A DNA stretch of 64,000 nt from Streptomyces neyagawaensis (GTDB lineage: Bacteria; Actinomycetota; Actinomycetes; Streptomycetales; Streptomycetaceae): the NCBI RefSeq assembly GCF_023516595.1, contig NZ_JAMGBG010000023.1, positions 1 through 64,000 on the forward strand. The letters run 5' to 3'. Within the stretch, counting starts at the first letter, position 1. Every line of letters starts with the position of its first letter. The notes under the pieces were generated by a model that was not told the origin of the DNA, ran no database searches, and was given only the letters and a program-made list of their open reading frames with translations. The translations under genes and the position numbers were made by a program. Below, piece by piece: positions 56,310 through 63,753 of this stretch.

Positions 56310-56831
56310 ATGCGAACCCTCAGGAGGCATGCCACGGAGTGGCTCGCCGCCGCCGCGACCGATCCACATGACTGCAAGAGGCAGTGGCAGGGAGAAAGTG
56401 GCGTCGCGATGCTGTCCTGCGGACGGCTCTGGGACGTGCTGAGTGTGCCGGAGGCCTTGGGCGTGCCCGCCCTGGACGTCCTCTTACGTGTTCCGCGGGC
56501 GCCCGGCCCCGTGCTGGCCGACGTCGTCGCGCGCAGAGTGGGCTTCTTCCTGCCGCCGGATCCCTCGGGCCGCTGGGTCGGCTCGGACATCCGGTACCTC
56601 GGGAAGGGCGCGTGGGTGACGGTGCCCGCGCCGTATCGGGCCGCGGGGCGTCTGCGCTGGTTGGTTCCGCCCGACGGAGCGGGCACGCTGTGCGTTCCCG
56701 CCGCTGTGGAAACGGCGCTCCAGCAGGCCCTGGGCACCCTCGCCGCCCAGGCCGCCACGCGGCGGCGATGCCTGGTGTGCGGAGGGCGGCCCGCGGGGAC
56801 GCGCCTTCGCGGCGGCGGCCGGTGCGGATGA
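56310..56831 (+). CDS. Streptomycete hypothetical protein with a TTA codon
   Basis: This 173-residue protein has no recognised function. It opens with RRHATEWLAAAATDP, followed by GVAMLSCGRLWDVLSVPEALG and VGFFLPPDPSGRWVGSD, a pattern I associate loosely with short primase/polymerase-like streptomycete proteins. The C-terminus has a Cys pair (CLVCGG). ATG 56310 is preceded by GGAGGAAC. Codon 59 is TTA (56484-56486), so translation should depend on the bldA tRNA and be late in development. It lies downstream of a low-GC promoter-like region. Confidence 0.65.
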   Translation: MRTLRRHATEWLAAAATDPHDCKRQWQGESGVAMLSCGRLWDVLSVPEALGVPALDVLLRVPRAPGPVLADVVARRVGFFLPPDPSGRWVGSDIRYLGKGAWVTVPAPYRAAGRLRWLVPPDGAGTLCVPAAVETALQQALGTLAAQAATRRRCLVCGGRPAGTRLRGGGRCG

Positions 56832-57424
56832 CGCCGGCAGGCCCGCACGCCGCCACCGCCGCCGCGTGCGGGGGAGCGACGGGGCCGGGGTACGGCCCGC
56901 CCGCAGCATGCGGGCACCCGATCGGCACGGCGCTGAGTCCGGCCGACGGTGGATCCCCCTCAGGGGCAAGGTGAGGGGTCGGAGGGCCGTGGCCGTCAGG
57001 CGGTGACGGAGGGCGGCCACGGGAGCGGCACGCCGGGCACACCCGTGCCGCGGACCGCCCGGCGTCGGCCTGCCACTGCGCGGCGAGGGTCGCGTGACGT
57101 TCTGGAAAACGTGCCGTACGGCGCCGGGCGGGCGCCGTTTTCGAGGCGGAGGTCTCCTGAGGTGATGGTGCCGTTCATGTTTCTTCCCATGCTCGTGTGC
57201 GGTCGAGTGATACGTCTGCTCACCGGCATGGCGCGAATCGGAAGGACAAGTTTCCCTTGTTCAGAGTCATGGGTTTATCGGACAAGAATGTCGGCCCTGT
57301 CCTGGGGTGTCGTCCCGCGTTCCTGTGGACGGAAGCCGGGTGAATTCTCCGTCGGTGTCGCCGAATGCCGGGGACGGCCGTGCCGATGCCGGGGGCGGCT
57401 GTACCGAGGATGCCGGGGGTGGCT
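56832..57424. other. Intergenic region before the cold-shock-like gene
   Basis: 593 bp with no convincing gene. The right end holds three in-phase repeats starting atgccgggg (57366-57432) that run into the cold-shock-like start. Short frames here show no coding pattern. Confidence 0.5.
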
Positions 57425-57432
57425 GTGCCGAG
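57366..57432 (+). repeat. 21-24-bp direct repeat before the cold-shock-like gene
   Basis: Three units of atgccgggg(a/g/t)... 21, 24 and 24 bp long encode MPGTAVP, MPGAAVPR and MPGVAVPS if translated in frame with the downstream gene. Confidence 0.6.
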
Positions 57433-57658
57433 CGGTGTCGTGAAGTGGTTCGACCCCGACCGGGGGGTGGGCGTCATCTCACGGGACGGCGGGGCGCCGG
57501 ACGTCGCCGCGTGTCGCTCCGCGGTGCACGGCCGGGCGGACCGCACGCTCCTCGCGGGCGAGCGCGTGTTCTTCGACATCACCGAGGACGCCTCCGGCAT
57601 CCGCGCCGACAACATCTGCCGGGTCGCGCCAGGGGTGCGCTGTCCGCCGGCCGAGTAG
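57425..57658 (+). CDS. Degenerate cold-shock-domain protein
   Basis: The 77-residue protein from GTG 57425 (MPSGVVKWFDPDRG) has a CspA-like OB fold: VVKWFDPDRGVGVI and DGGAPDV, ending VFFDITEDASGIRADNICRV. The RNA-binding RNP1 motif is changed (RGVGVI in place of KGFGFI) and RNP2 is lost (DVAACR in place of DVFVHF), so aromatic RNA-stacking residues are missing. A longer start at 57365 would add the MPGxAVP repeats. It may have lost canonical RNA binding or be decaying. Confidence 0.65.
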   Translation: MPSGVVKWFDPDRGVGVISRDGGAPDVAACRSAVHGRADRTLLAGERVFFDITEDASGIRADNICRVAPGVRCPPAE

Positions 57659-57763
57659 CGAGCGGACCGCACGGAGGCTGCCCGCCCCGGGGGTTCGCCG
57701 AACGGCGGAACCCCCGGGGAACCAGGCCGTCCTGGTGACCGACGCCACCATTGAATTCTTCTT

Positions 57764-57777
57764 ACTTACCGGTAAGT
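57764..57777. promoter_or_regulatory. 14-bp palindrome upstream of acyl-CoA synthetase gene
   Basis: acttaccggtaagt is a perfect palindrome 64-77 bp before the start codon, next to an AT-rich run (ttgaattcttctt). It resembles TetR-family operators found near fatty-acid genes; the cognate regulator is not in the window. Confidence 0.6.
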
Positions 57778-57840
57778 TGAGCTGCCCTGCAGGAGAACGA
57801 GGACGGCAGCACACCAGCGCAGCCGCGACCGGGAGCCGTC

Positions 57841-59763
57841 ATGGGCGTACACAAGGACTTGAGCCAGGCGAAGCAGCGCAGTGACCTGGCAAGCCGTATC
57901 AAGGTGGAGGTCATCAAGGACGACCACGGCGTCGTCCGCGAGGCGCGCACCCCGGCCCTGGCGGCACGGCCGGCGACCGGCAGCACCGCCGACCTCCCCT
58001 TCCGCAACGCGACCGAGGCCCCGGACGCGGTGGTCCTGCGCCGCGCCGACGCCCACGGCACGTTCCACCCCGTCACCGCGACCGACTTCGCCCGCGAGGT
58101 CACCGCCACCGCCAAGGGGCTGATAGCGGCCGGCCTCGAACCGGGCGGCCGGGTCGGGGTCATGTCCCGCACACGCTACGAGTGGACCGTCCTCGACTTC
58201 GCCGTCTGGGCGGCCGGCGGCCAGTCCGTCCCGATCTACGCCACGTCCTCACCGGAACAGATCGAGTGGATCGTCCGCGACTCCGGCTCCCACTTCGTGA
58301 TCGTGGAGACCCCCGAGAACGCGGCCGCCGTCGCCACCGCCACCGCCCGCCACTCCCGGCCCCCGCGCGTCTGGCAGCTCGACGAGGGCGCCCTCGACGT
58401 CCTCGCCGACCTCGGCCGGAGCGTCCCCGATGACGAGGTCGCCAAGCGCCGCGCCGCCCTGACCCCGGACACCGCCGCGACCATCTGCTACACCTCCGGC
58501 ACCACCGGCCGCCCCAAGGGCTGCGTCCTCACCCACGCCAACCTGTACGCGGAGGCCGCCAACACGGTCGAGCTGCTCCACCCGATCTTCAAGGAGATCA
58601 CCGGCCAGGTCGCCTCGACGCTCCTCTTCCTGCCCCTCGCCCACATCCTCGGCCGCACCATCCAGATCGCCTGCATGCTGGCCCGGATCGAGTTGGGCCA
58701 CTGCCCGAGCATCAAGCCCGACGAACTGCGGCCCGCGCTCAAGAAGTTCCGCCCCACCTTCCTGGTGGGCGTTCCGTACCTCTTCGAGCGGATCCATGCC
58801 ACCGGCCGCGCCACCGCCGAACGCATAGGCCGCGGCGCCTCCTTCGACCGCGCCCACCGCGTCGGCGTCCGCTTCGCCAAGGCCTACCTGGACAAGTTCC
58901 TCGACCGGGGCCCCGGCCCCACGCCCGGCTTGTATGCCGCCTGGGCCCTGTACGACACGCTGGTCTACCGCCGTATCCGCAGTGAGCTGGGCGGCCGTAT
59001 GCGCTACGCCATCAGCGGCGGCTCCCCGCTCGACCGCGACCTCAACCTCTTCTTCTACGCCGCCGGGATCATCATCTACGAGGGCTACGGCCTCACCGAG
59101 ACCACCGCCGCCGCCACGATCGTCCCGCCGCTGGGGCCCCGCCCCGGCACGGTCGGCCGGCCCGTACCCGGCACCGCGATCCGCATCGCCGACGACGGCG
59201 AGGTCCTCATCAAGGGCGGCATCGTCTTCGGCACCTACTGGAACGACCCTGTCGCCACCGACGCCGCCCTCACCGACGACTGGTTCGCCACCGGTGACCT
59301 GGGCGCCCTCGACGACGACGGCTACCTCACCATCACCGGCCGCAAGAAGGACATCCTCGTCACCTCCGGCGGCAAGAACGTTTCGCCGTCCGTCCTGGAG
59401 GACCGCCTCCGCAGCCGCCCGCCGGTCGGCCAGTGCATCGTCGTCGGCGACAACCGGCCCTTCGTCGCCGCCCTGATCACCCTCGACCCCGAGGACGTCA
59501 GCCACTGGCTGCACGTGCGCGGGATGTCCCCGGACACCCCGCTCTCCGAGATCGTCGCCGACCCCCGGATGCGCGCCGATGTCCAGAGGGCCGTGGACTA
59601 CGCCAACCGGGCCGTCTCCCGCGCCGAGTCGATCCGTGAGTTCAAGCTGGTCGAGGGCGAGTTCAGCGAGGAGAACGGACTACTCACCCCGTCCATGAAG
59701 ATCAAGCGTGACGCGGTCACGGCGGCGTACGTGAAGGAGATCGAGGCGCTCTACCACGGCTGA
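57841..59763 (+). CDS. Long-chain acyl-CoA synthetase (AMP-forming, FadD type)
   Basis: A 640-residue member of the adenylate-forming family that activates fatty acids as acyl-AMP and then acyl-CoA. The P-loop-like YTSGTTGRPKG is at about 217-227, GYGLTETTAA marks the adenine region and TGDLGALDDDGYLTITGRKKD the hinge. The conserved C-terminal Lys is in MKIKRDAV. The length and the SGGSPLDRDLNLFF motif suit the long-chain FadD15-like group. The ATG is chosen by family length. The gene is monocistronic behind a palindromic operator. Confidence 0.9.
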   Translation: MGVHKDLSQAKQRSDLASRIKVEVIKDDHGVVREARTPALAARPATGSTADLPFRNATEAPDAVVLRRADAHGTFHPVTATDFAREVTATAKGLIAAGLEPGGRVGVMSRTRYEWTVLDFAVWAAGGQSVPIYATSSPEQIEWIVRDSGSHFVIVETPENAAAVATATARHSRPPRVWQLDEGALDVLADLGRSVPDDEVAKRRAALTPDTAATICYTSGTTGRPKGCVLTHANLYAEAANTVELLHPIFKEITGQVASTLLFLPLAHILGRTIQIACMLARIELGHCPSIKPDELRPALKKFRPTFLVGVPYLFERIHATGRATAERIGRGASFDRAHRVGVRFAKAYLDKFLDRGPGPTPGLYAAWALYDTLVYRRIRSELGGRMRYAISGGSPLDRDLNLFFYAAGIIIYEGYGLTETTAAATIVPPLGPRPGTVGRPVPGTAIRIADDGEVLIKGGIVFGTYWNDPVATDAALTDDWFATGDLGALDDDGYLTITGRKKDILVTSGGKNVSPSVLEDRLRSRPPVGQCIVVGDNRPFVAALITLDPEDVSHWLHVRGMSPDTPLSEIVADPRMRADVQRAVDYANRAVSRAESIREFKLVEGEFSEENGLLTPSMKIKRDAVTAAYVKEIEALYHG

Positions 59764-59925
59764 CACCCTCGGAACCGGCGCCGCCTCGGCCGACCGGAGT
59801 ACCCGCGTTGCGTGGTTCTGGGCCCTATGGTCGCATCATCCAGGAAAGGCACCTAACGGGCATTCAGGTGCCGCGATCAAGGGCCGGCTGCCCGTTGGCG
59901 GCTGTCCCAGTACCTGGGAGGACCT

Positions 59926-60300
59926 TTGTCTCACCGCATGCTCAGCTCAGCGGCCACCGTGCTGCTGGCGTCCGCTTCGCTCTTCGCCGCCGCGCCGGCG
60001 CAGGCCGCCGCACCACAGGCAGACTTCCCTTGCTCGGTCGGCTTGCAGAAGGTCGACCGCGCGGCGACCAGTGAGATCACCGTCAGCGTCCAATGCCAGG
60101 AGACGCAGACCGTCGGTGCAAGGATCACCGCGAGTGGCGTCGAACTCGCAAGTCTGCAGCAGACCGTTCAGGCGGATATTCGGCAGTCGGTCACCATCAC
60201 GGTGCCCAGGGTCCCGCAGGTCTGCGCCACGCTGCTGGCCAACGGCCAGACCACCACCATCTGCGTTCCTGCCGCAGTTCGTCTGCCGGCACCCGCCTGA
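59926..60300 (+). CDS. Small secreted protein with four cysteines
   Basis: This 124-residue protein starts at TTG 59926, with GGGAGGA 4 nt upstream. A Sec signal peptide (about 1-27, cleaved after AQA) leaves a mature ~97-residue beta-rich, Thr/Val-rich domain. The cysteines at 36, 57, 100 and 113 could form two disulphides. No family is recognised. It is the first of three exported proteins in this stretch and is followed by a strong terminator. Confidence 0.65.
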   Translation: MSHRMLSSAATVLLASASLFAAAPAQAAAPQADFPCSVGLQKVDRAATSEITVSVQCQETQTVGARITASGVELASLQQTVQADIRQSVTITVPRVPQVCATLLANGQTTTICVPAAVRLPAPA

Positions 60301-60613
60301 CCGAAACGGCCGCCGTCGCCCGTCCCACGATTGTCGGGCCCGGACGGGCGGCGGCGGTCGCCCGCATGCATATTCGGCCGGGGGATCGGGATTGAATGGT
60401 TGTTCAACTCGGTTCCCAGGTGTTGTGCCATTACTCCATTAGATGACCCGTCCGGCCTGACCTGGGCGTTCTTTAATTCATATCAATCGCCATTCGGGTC
60501 CGTATGGATGAATATCCGGGGCCTGGGCCCTCTCAAGTGGTGCGGGCTCGGGTGGTTGGGGCAGTATCGGTCCCGTTCTTCCGAGCGGAAAGAACTGAGA
60601 AACGGAGATTTAA
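60301..60613. other. Intergenic region with terminator and AT-richer promoter zone
   Basis: 313 bp. The left part is a 15-bp-stem hairpin (60311-60356). The rest is relatively AT-rich (60380-60610) and probably carries the promoter of the next secreted-protein gene. No further gene is seen. Confidence 0.5.
60311..60356 (+). terminator. Terminator after the small secreted protein gene
   Basis: Arms cgccgtcgcccgtcc (60311-60325) and ggacgggcggcggcg (60342-60356) form a 15-bp stem with one T-G wobble and a 16-nt loop, 11 bp after the stop. Confidence 0.75.
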
Positions 60614-60931
60614 ATGCGCAAGACCATGAAGCTGGGCGCCGCCTCGACCCTCGCTGCGGTGGCCCTGGTTGCGGGTTCCGCCACGGCTGCCACCGCCTTC
60701 GGCGGGGGCCACCCGGACGACCCGTACATCTGCGGCAACTCCGTGGCCGAGACCGAGGCGGACGGCGACGGCGCGAGCGCCGAGTCGACGGGCAACGGCC
60801 CGGTGCCGAACTGCCAGGTCGGCTACACCAACATCTACAACAACAACGCGACGAGCGACGACAACGAGGGCGGGGACCAGTCTCTGATCGGGGACATCAG
60901 CGGCACCGTCAACGACATCATCCCCAACTGA
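60614..60931 (+). CDS. Small secreted acidic protein, two cysteines
   Basis: This 105-residue protein has a signal peptide (about 1-28) and a short acidic mature chain rich in Asp, Asn, Gly and Ser. Two cysteines (40 and 67) bracket AETEADGDGASAESTGNG. CGNSV resembles the start of a chaplin repeat, but the rest does not fit that family. AACGGAG lies 7 nt before the ATG. A long hairpin follows about 110 bp downstream. It is possibly a surface or aerial-hypha protein; function is unknown. Confidence 0.65.
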   Translation: MRKTMKLGAASTLAAVALVAGSATAATAFGGGHPDDPYICGNSVAETEADGDGASAESTGNGPVPNCQVGYTNIYNNNATSDDNEGGDQSLIGDISGTVNDIIPN

Positions 60932-61039
60932 CGTCGAAGAGGTGAACGGAGCTCCTGGTTCCGCTTCGTGACTGTCCAGATCCGCTGCGGCAGTCAGGGG
61001 CACCCGTTCTCGATTCCGTGAGGGATCGTGTTTCTTCCT

Positions 61040-61104
61040 GAAAGCGTCTTTCCCTGAAGGGTGGATGAGGAAACATCCTCATCCATCGCGGGAGAGGCGC
61101 TTTC
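61040..61104 (+). terminator. Long composite hairpin, plus-strand RNA
   Basis: Outer arms 61040-61054 and 61090-61104 pair over 15 bp with two G-U wobbles. An inner 10-bp stem (tggatgagga, 61062-61071, with 61076-61085) closes a 4-nt loop. The wobbles favour folding of the plus-strand transcript, and tctttctct follows. It probably terminates the secreted-protein gene or forms a leader structure for the next gene. Confidence 0.7.
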
Positions 61105-61182
61105 TCTTTCTCTGATTCAGAGTCGATCATCGCGAAATAGTCATACCGCAGGTGATCGGAAAATCGTGTGCATCGGAGCGGA

Positions 61183-61443
61183 ATGAGTGACATGAGCGTC
61201 CTGCCGCGTTGTCCGGATACGGGGAAAGCCTCATTTCGTAGTGAGGGTGAGGCGCGTCTCTGGATTGTCAGACAACCGCTGATCGAAAAGATTCCGGACC
61301 GGATCTACCGCTGCCCCGGCTGCCGATATTGGCACTTCACAGGATCCCATCATCTCACCAGTCAGAAAATCAAGCGGCGGAGAAACCACGGCAGGCGTGA
61401 AGCCGCTCCCCGACGCAGTCGCGGGAAGAGGGAGAGGACCTGA
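61183..61443 (+). CDS. Small zinc-ribbon-like protein
   Basis: This 86-residue basic protein has a possible metal site: Cys10, then CPGC (Cys44, Cys47) and His51 in RIYRCPGCRYWHFTG. The layout recurs in small actinobacterial proteins of unknown role. The C-terminal 30 residues are Arg/Lys-rich and could bind nucleic acid. ATG 61183 has GGAG 4 nt upstream; GTG 61168 is an alternative. Codon use is less GC-biased than its neighbours (GAT, TTT, ATT, CAT common), hinting at acquisition. Confidence 0.6.
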   Translation: MSDMSVLPRCPDTGKASFRSEGEARLWIVRQPLIEKIPDRIYRCPGCRYWHFTGSHHLTSQKIKRRRNHGRREAAPRRSRGKRERT

Positions 61444-61594
61444 CGCGTACGCGGTCGGCGTCGGCGCGTCCGGTGCGACGACTCGAACAGGAGCCGCGCA
61501 CCACCAGCGGAACGGCTGCGACACGGGCCGGCTCTGGACCCGTTCCGGTTCCAGAGCCGGCATTTCCACATGGCTCGACCAGGAAGACAAGAGA

Positions 61595-62431
61595 TTGCGA
61601 CAGAACCTGAGCAGGGGAATGGTCGTGGCCGCCGCCGCGACGAGCATTCTGTCCCTGTACGGCACGCCGGCCCTCGCGGACGCGCCCTCCGAGAAGACCC
61701 CGGGGGGCTCACCCGGCGCACCTGCTGCTCTGCCCGGCGACAGTGCCCTCCACACCCTGGGGGACGGTCCCGCAAGCGCCGGCCCCAAGCACAGCCACAT
61801 GAGCACCACGCCCGACCTGTCCCCCGTGAAGTCCCGCATCAGCGGCCCCGACCTCAGCGGGACGCGGGCTGCGGCCCGTGAGTTCGCCCCGGCTGACGGC
61901 CGTCAGCACGGCGACCACTGGCGTCATGGCGAGGCCGCCGGGTACGGCGAAGACGGCGGCTACGGTGACGGCGACGGCGGTGATGGCGGCGTCGTCGACC
62001 ACTGGCGTCAGGGCGAGGCTGCCGGGTACGGCGACGACGACAGCGGCTTCGGCGGCGCCGGCGACCACTGGCTTCACGGCGAGGCTGCCGGGTACGGCGA
62101 CGGCGGCTACGGTGACGACGACGGCGGCTATGGCGAAGACGGCGGCTACGGTGACGACGGCGGCGGCGACGGTGACAAACCGCCTACGAAGCCCCCCACC
62201 ACGCCGCCCGCCACCACGCCGCCGGTGAAGTCACCGCCCGGGCCACCGCACCAGCCCCCCTCGGTCGGCGTCCCGCCGCGGAAGCCACCGGTCTCGCCCC
62301 CGGCACAACCGCCGGCCCTTCCCGAGACCGGCGTCGGTGAGCAGGTAATGGCGGCATCGGGCATCGCCGTGCTGCTGCTGACGGGCGGCGCCATCCTGTA
62401 CCGACGAGGCCGGGCCGGGTCCGGCCGATAG
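61595..62431 (+). CDS. LPXTG cell-wall-anchored protein with DHW-GEAAGYG repeats
   Basis: This 278-residue surface protein starts at TTG 61595 (MRQNLSRGMVV), with AGGAAG upstream. The signal peptide is cleaved after about residue 27 (TPALA). Three imperfect repeats beginning DHW(R/L)(H/Q)GEAAGYG start at residues 107, 135 and 157 and are followed by Gly-Tyr-Asp runs. A Pro-rich spacer (about 190-240) leads to sortase signal LPETG (242-246), a transmembrane segment and RRGRAGSGR. It should be covalently attached to peptidoglycan by a sortase. The repeat function is unknown. The in-frame upstream extension to 61397 overlaps the preceding gene and is unlikely. Confidence 0.8.
   Translation: MRQNLSRGMVVAAAATSILSLYGTPALADAPSEKTPGGSPGAPAALPGDSALHTLGDGPASAGPKHSHMSTTPDLSPVKSRISGPDLSGTRAAAREFAPADGRQHGDHWRHGEAAGYGEDGGYGDGDGGDGGVVDHWRQGEAAGYGDDDSGFGGAGDHWLHGEAAGYGDGGYGDDDGGYGEDGGYGDDGGGDGDKPPTKPPTTPPATTPPVKSPPGPPHQPPSVGVPPRKPPVSPPAQPPALPETGVGEQVMAASGIAVLLLTGGAILYRRGRAGSGR
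61913..62170 (+). repeat. In-frame DHW/GYGDD repeats of the LPETG gene
   Basis: Units start at 61913, 61997 and 62063 (84- and 66-bp steps). Shared DNA includes gaccactggc and ggcgaggc(t/c)gccgggtacggcga; further ggcggctacggtgacg copies follow at the end. Confidence 0.8.
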
Positions 62432-62440
62432 CGTCCCGCT

Positions 62441-62473
62441 CCGGGTGCCGGAGGAAGCACCTCCGGCACCCGG
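62441..62473. terminator. Bidirectional terminator between LPETG and monooxygenase genes
   Basis: A perfect 14-bp stem (ccgggtgccggagg and complement) with a 5-nt loop sits between two convergent stop codons (62431 plus, 62500 minus). Confidence 0.85.
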
Positions 62474-62499
62474 CATCCCCTTCGCCGGCAGTGCGTCTC

Positions 62500-63753
62500 T
62501 CAGGGTGCTTCTGCGTGCCTGCGGCCCACCGGTACGGGGATCGCCCGGGCGGGCGGGACGGCGGTGCGCAGTCGGTGGCGTACTCCTCGTACGAGCGTTG
62601 TCGCCGTGAAGGTCGCTCCGTGGACGAAGCGCATGGCCGGGCCGAACGTGGAGGCCGTCAACAGGCCTGCCAGGAACAGTCCGTGACACGAGGACTCGAA
62701 GGTCCGTCCGACAGCCGGGGACCCGTCGGATGTCGTGGTGAGGCTCGCGCGCAGCTCCTCGGAGAGCAGGCCGAGCCGGTCGCGGGTCGCGCGAAACCCC
62801 GTGGCCGCGATCACGTGCTCGGTATCCACGGAGCTCAGCTCCCCAGCCCGGTTCACCGTCTCCAGTCGTACGCCGCCCGGCACCGCACGGGCCGCGACGA
62901 CCTCGCGGCCGAGCATCGTCTCCACCACCGGCTCGACCCGGTCCCGCACCCACCAGGCACCCGCCGGCCCCAGCGCCGTGGCCGCGATACGGGTGCGGGT
63001 CCCCTCGGGGAGGCGACGGAAGAGGTCCGGACGCTCGGCGTAGAACCAGTTGCGCCAGCCGCAGCCGAGACCGCTGTGCGGGGTGCGGGCCGACTGCCAC
63101 CACAGGCGCTGCAAGGGTGGCGGCACGTCGTTCCAGCGCAGTCGTTGCGCCCTCGCCAGCAGCCGTACGCGCGTGCCCTGTTCGGCGAGGAGCGCCGCTG
63201 TCTCCAGAGCTGCCTGGCCGCCACCGATCACCGTGACGTCCATACCACGGAAACGGCCGAGGTCACGGTGGTCGCTGCTGTGCGTGACAAGTGCGGGATG
63301 CAGGCCGCGCAGGACGGAAGGCACCTGTGTGAAGGGCATGACGCCGACCGCCAGTGCCACCGTCCGGGCGCGCAGCACCTCTCCGTCCTCGGTGACCGCC
63401 TCGAAGCCGACCGGACCGGCTGCCACCCGGCTCACCATGCGCTCGTCCACCTCGGGCACCGCGTGACGCGCGAACCACAGGCCGTACTCGGCGAACGTCT
63501 CCACCGGGATCGGCTCCGCGTGACGCGCCGTGAGTCCCGAGGCCGAGCAGTACGCGTCCAGACGCCACCGGCCGTCAGGGTCGGCGAGGTTGGAGGCCCA
63601 TGGCTCGGACTTCAGGTACATGCCGCGAGCCATGTGGGCCCGCCAGGACGCCATGGGCCGCCCGAGGACGCGCAGGTCCAGCCCGGCGGCCGCGGCGTGC
63701 GACGCGATGGACAGGCCGTATGGGCCCGCGCCCACCACCAGCAGGTCGTACAT
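62500..63753 (-). CDS. FAD-dependent monooxygenase/oxidoreductase
   Basis: This 417-residue flavoprotein has an FAD-binding Rossmann motif at about 7-12 (VVGAGPYG). A second dinucleotide motif, VIGGGQAAL, near 174-182 presumably binds NADPH. SEPWASNLADPDGRW and the late ATGFRAT motif are typical of flavin-containing or N-hydroxylating monooxygenases. ATG 63753 is chosen because it begins right before the Rossmann strand and overlaps the preceding stop codon by one base (TGATG), implying coupled translation with the gene at the right edge. The substrate is unknown. Confidence 0.85.
   Translation of the reverse strand: MYDLLVVGAGPYGLSIASHAAAAGLDLRVLGRPMASWRAHMARGMYLKSEPWASNLADPDGRWRLDAYCSASGLTARHAEPIPVETFAEYGLWFARHAVPEVDERMVSRVAAGPVGFEAVTEDGEVLRARTVALAVGVMPFTQVPSVLRGLHPALVTHSSDHRDLGRFRGMDVTVIGGGQAALETAALLAEQGTRVRLLARAQRLRWNDVPPPLQRLWWQSARTPHSGLGCGWRNWFYAERPDLFRRLPEGTRTRIAATALGPAGAWWVRDRVEPVVETMLGREVVAARAVPGGVRLETVNRAGELSSVDTEHVIAATGFRATRDRLGLLSEELRASLTTTSDGSPAVGRTFESSCHGLFLAGLLTASTFGPAMRFVHGATFTATTLVRGVRHRLRTAVPPARAIPVPVGRRHAEAP

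Noticed and set aside
56996..57229. 77-codon minus-strand frame before the cold-shock-like gene
   Set aside because: No start signals and Arg/Pro-rich shadow composition.
60614..60931. Chaplin identity for the small secreted protein
   Set aside because: Only CGNSV matches; the remaining chaplin residues and spacing are absent.
61397..61594. N-terminal 66-codon extension of the LPETG protein
   Set aside because: It overlaps the zinc-ribbon gene, lacks a Shine-Dalgarno sequence and would bury the signal peptide; TTG 61595 fits better.
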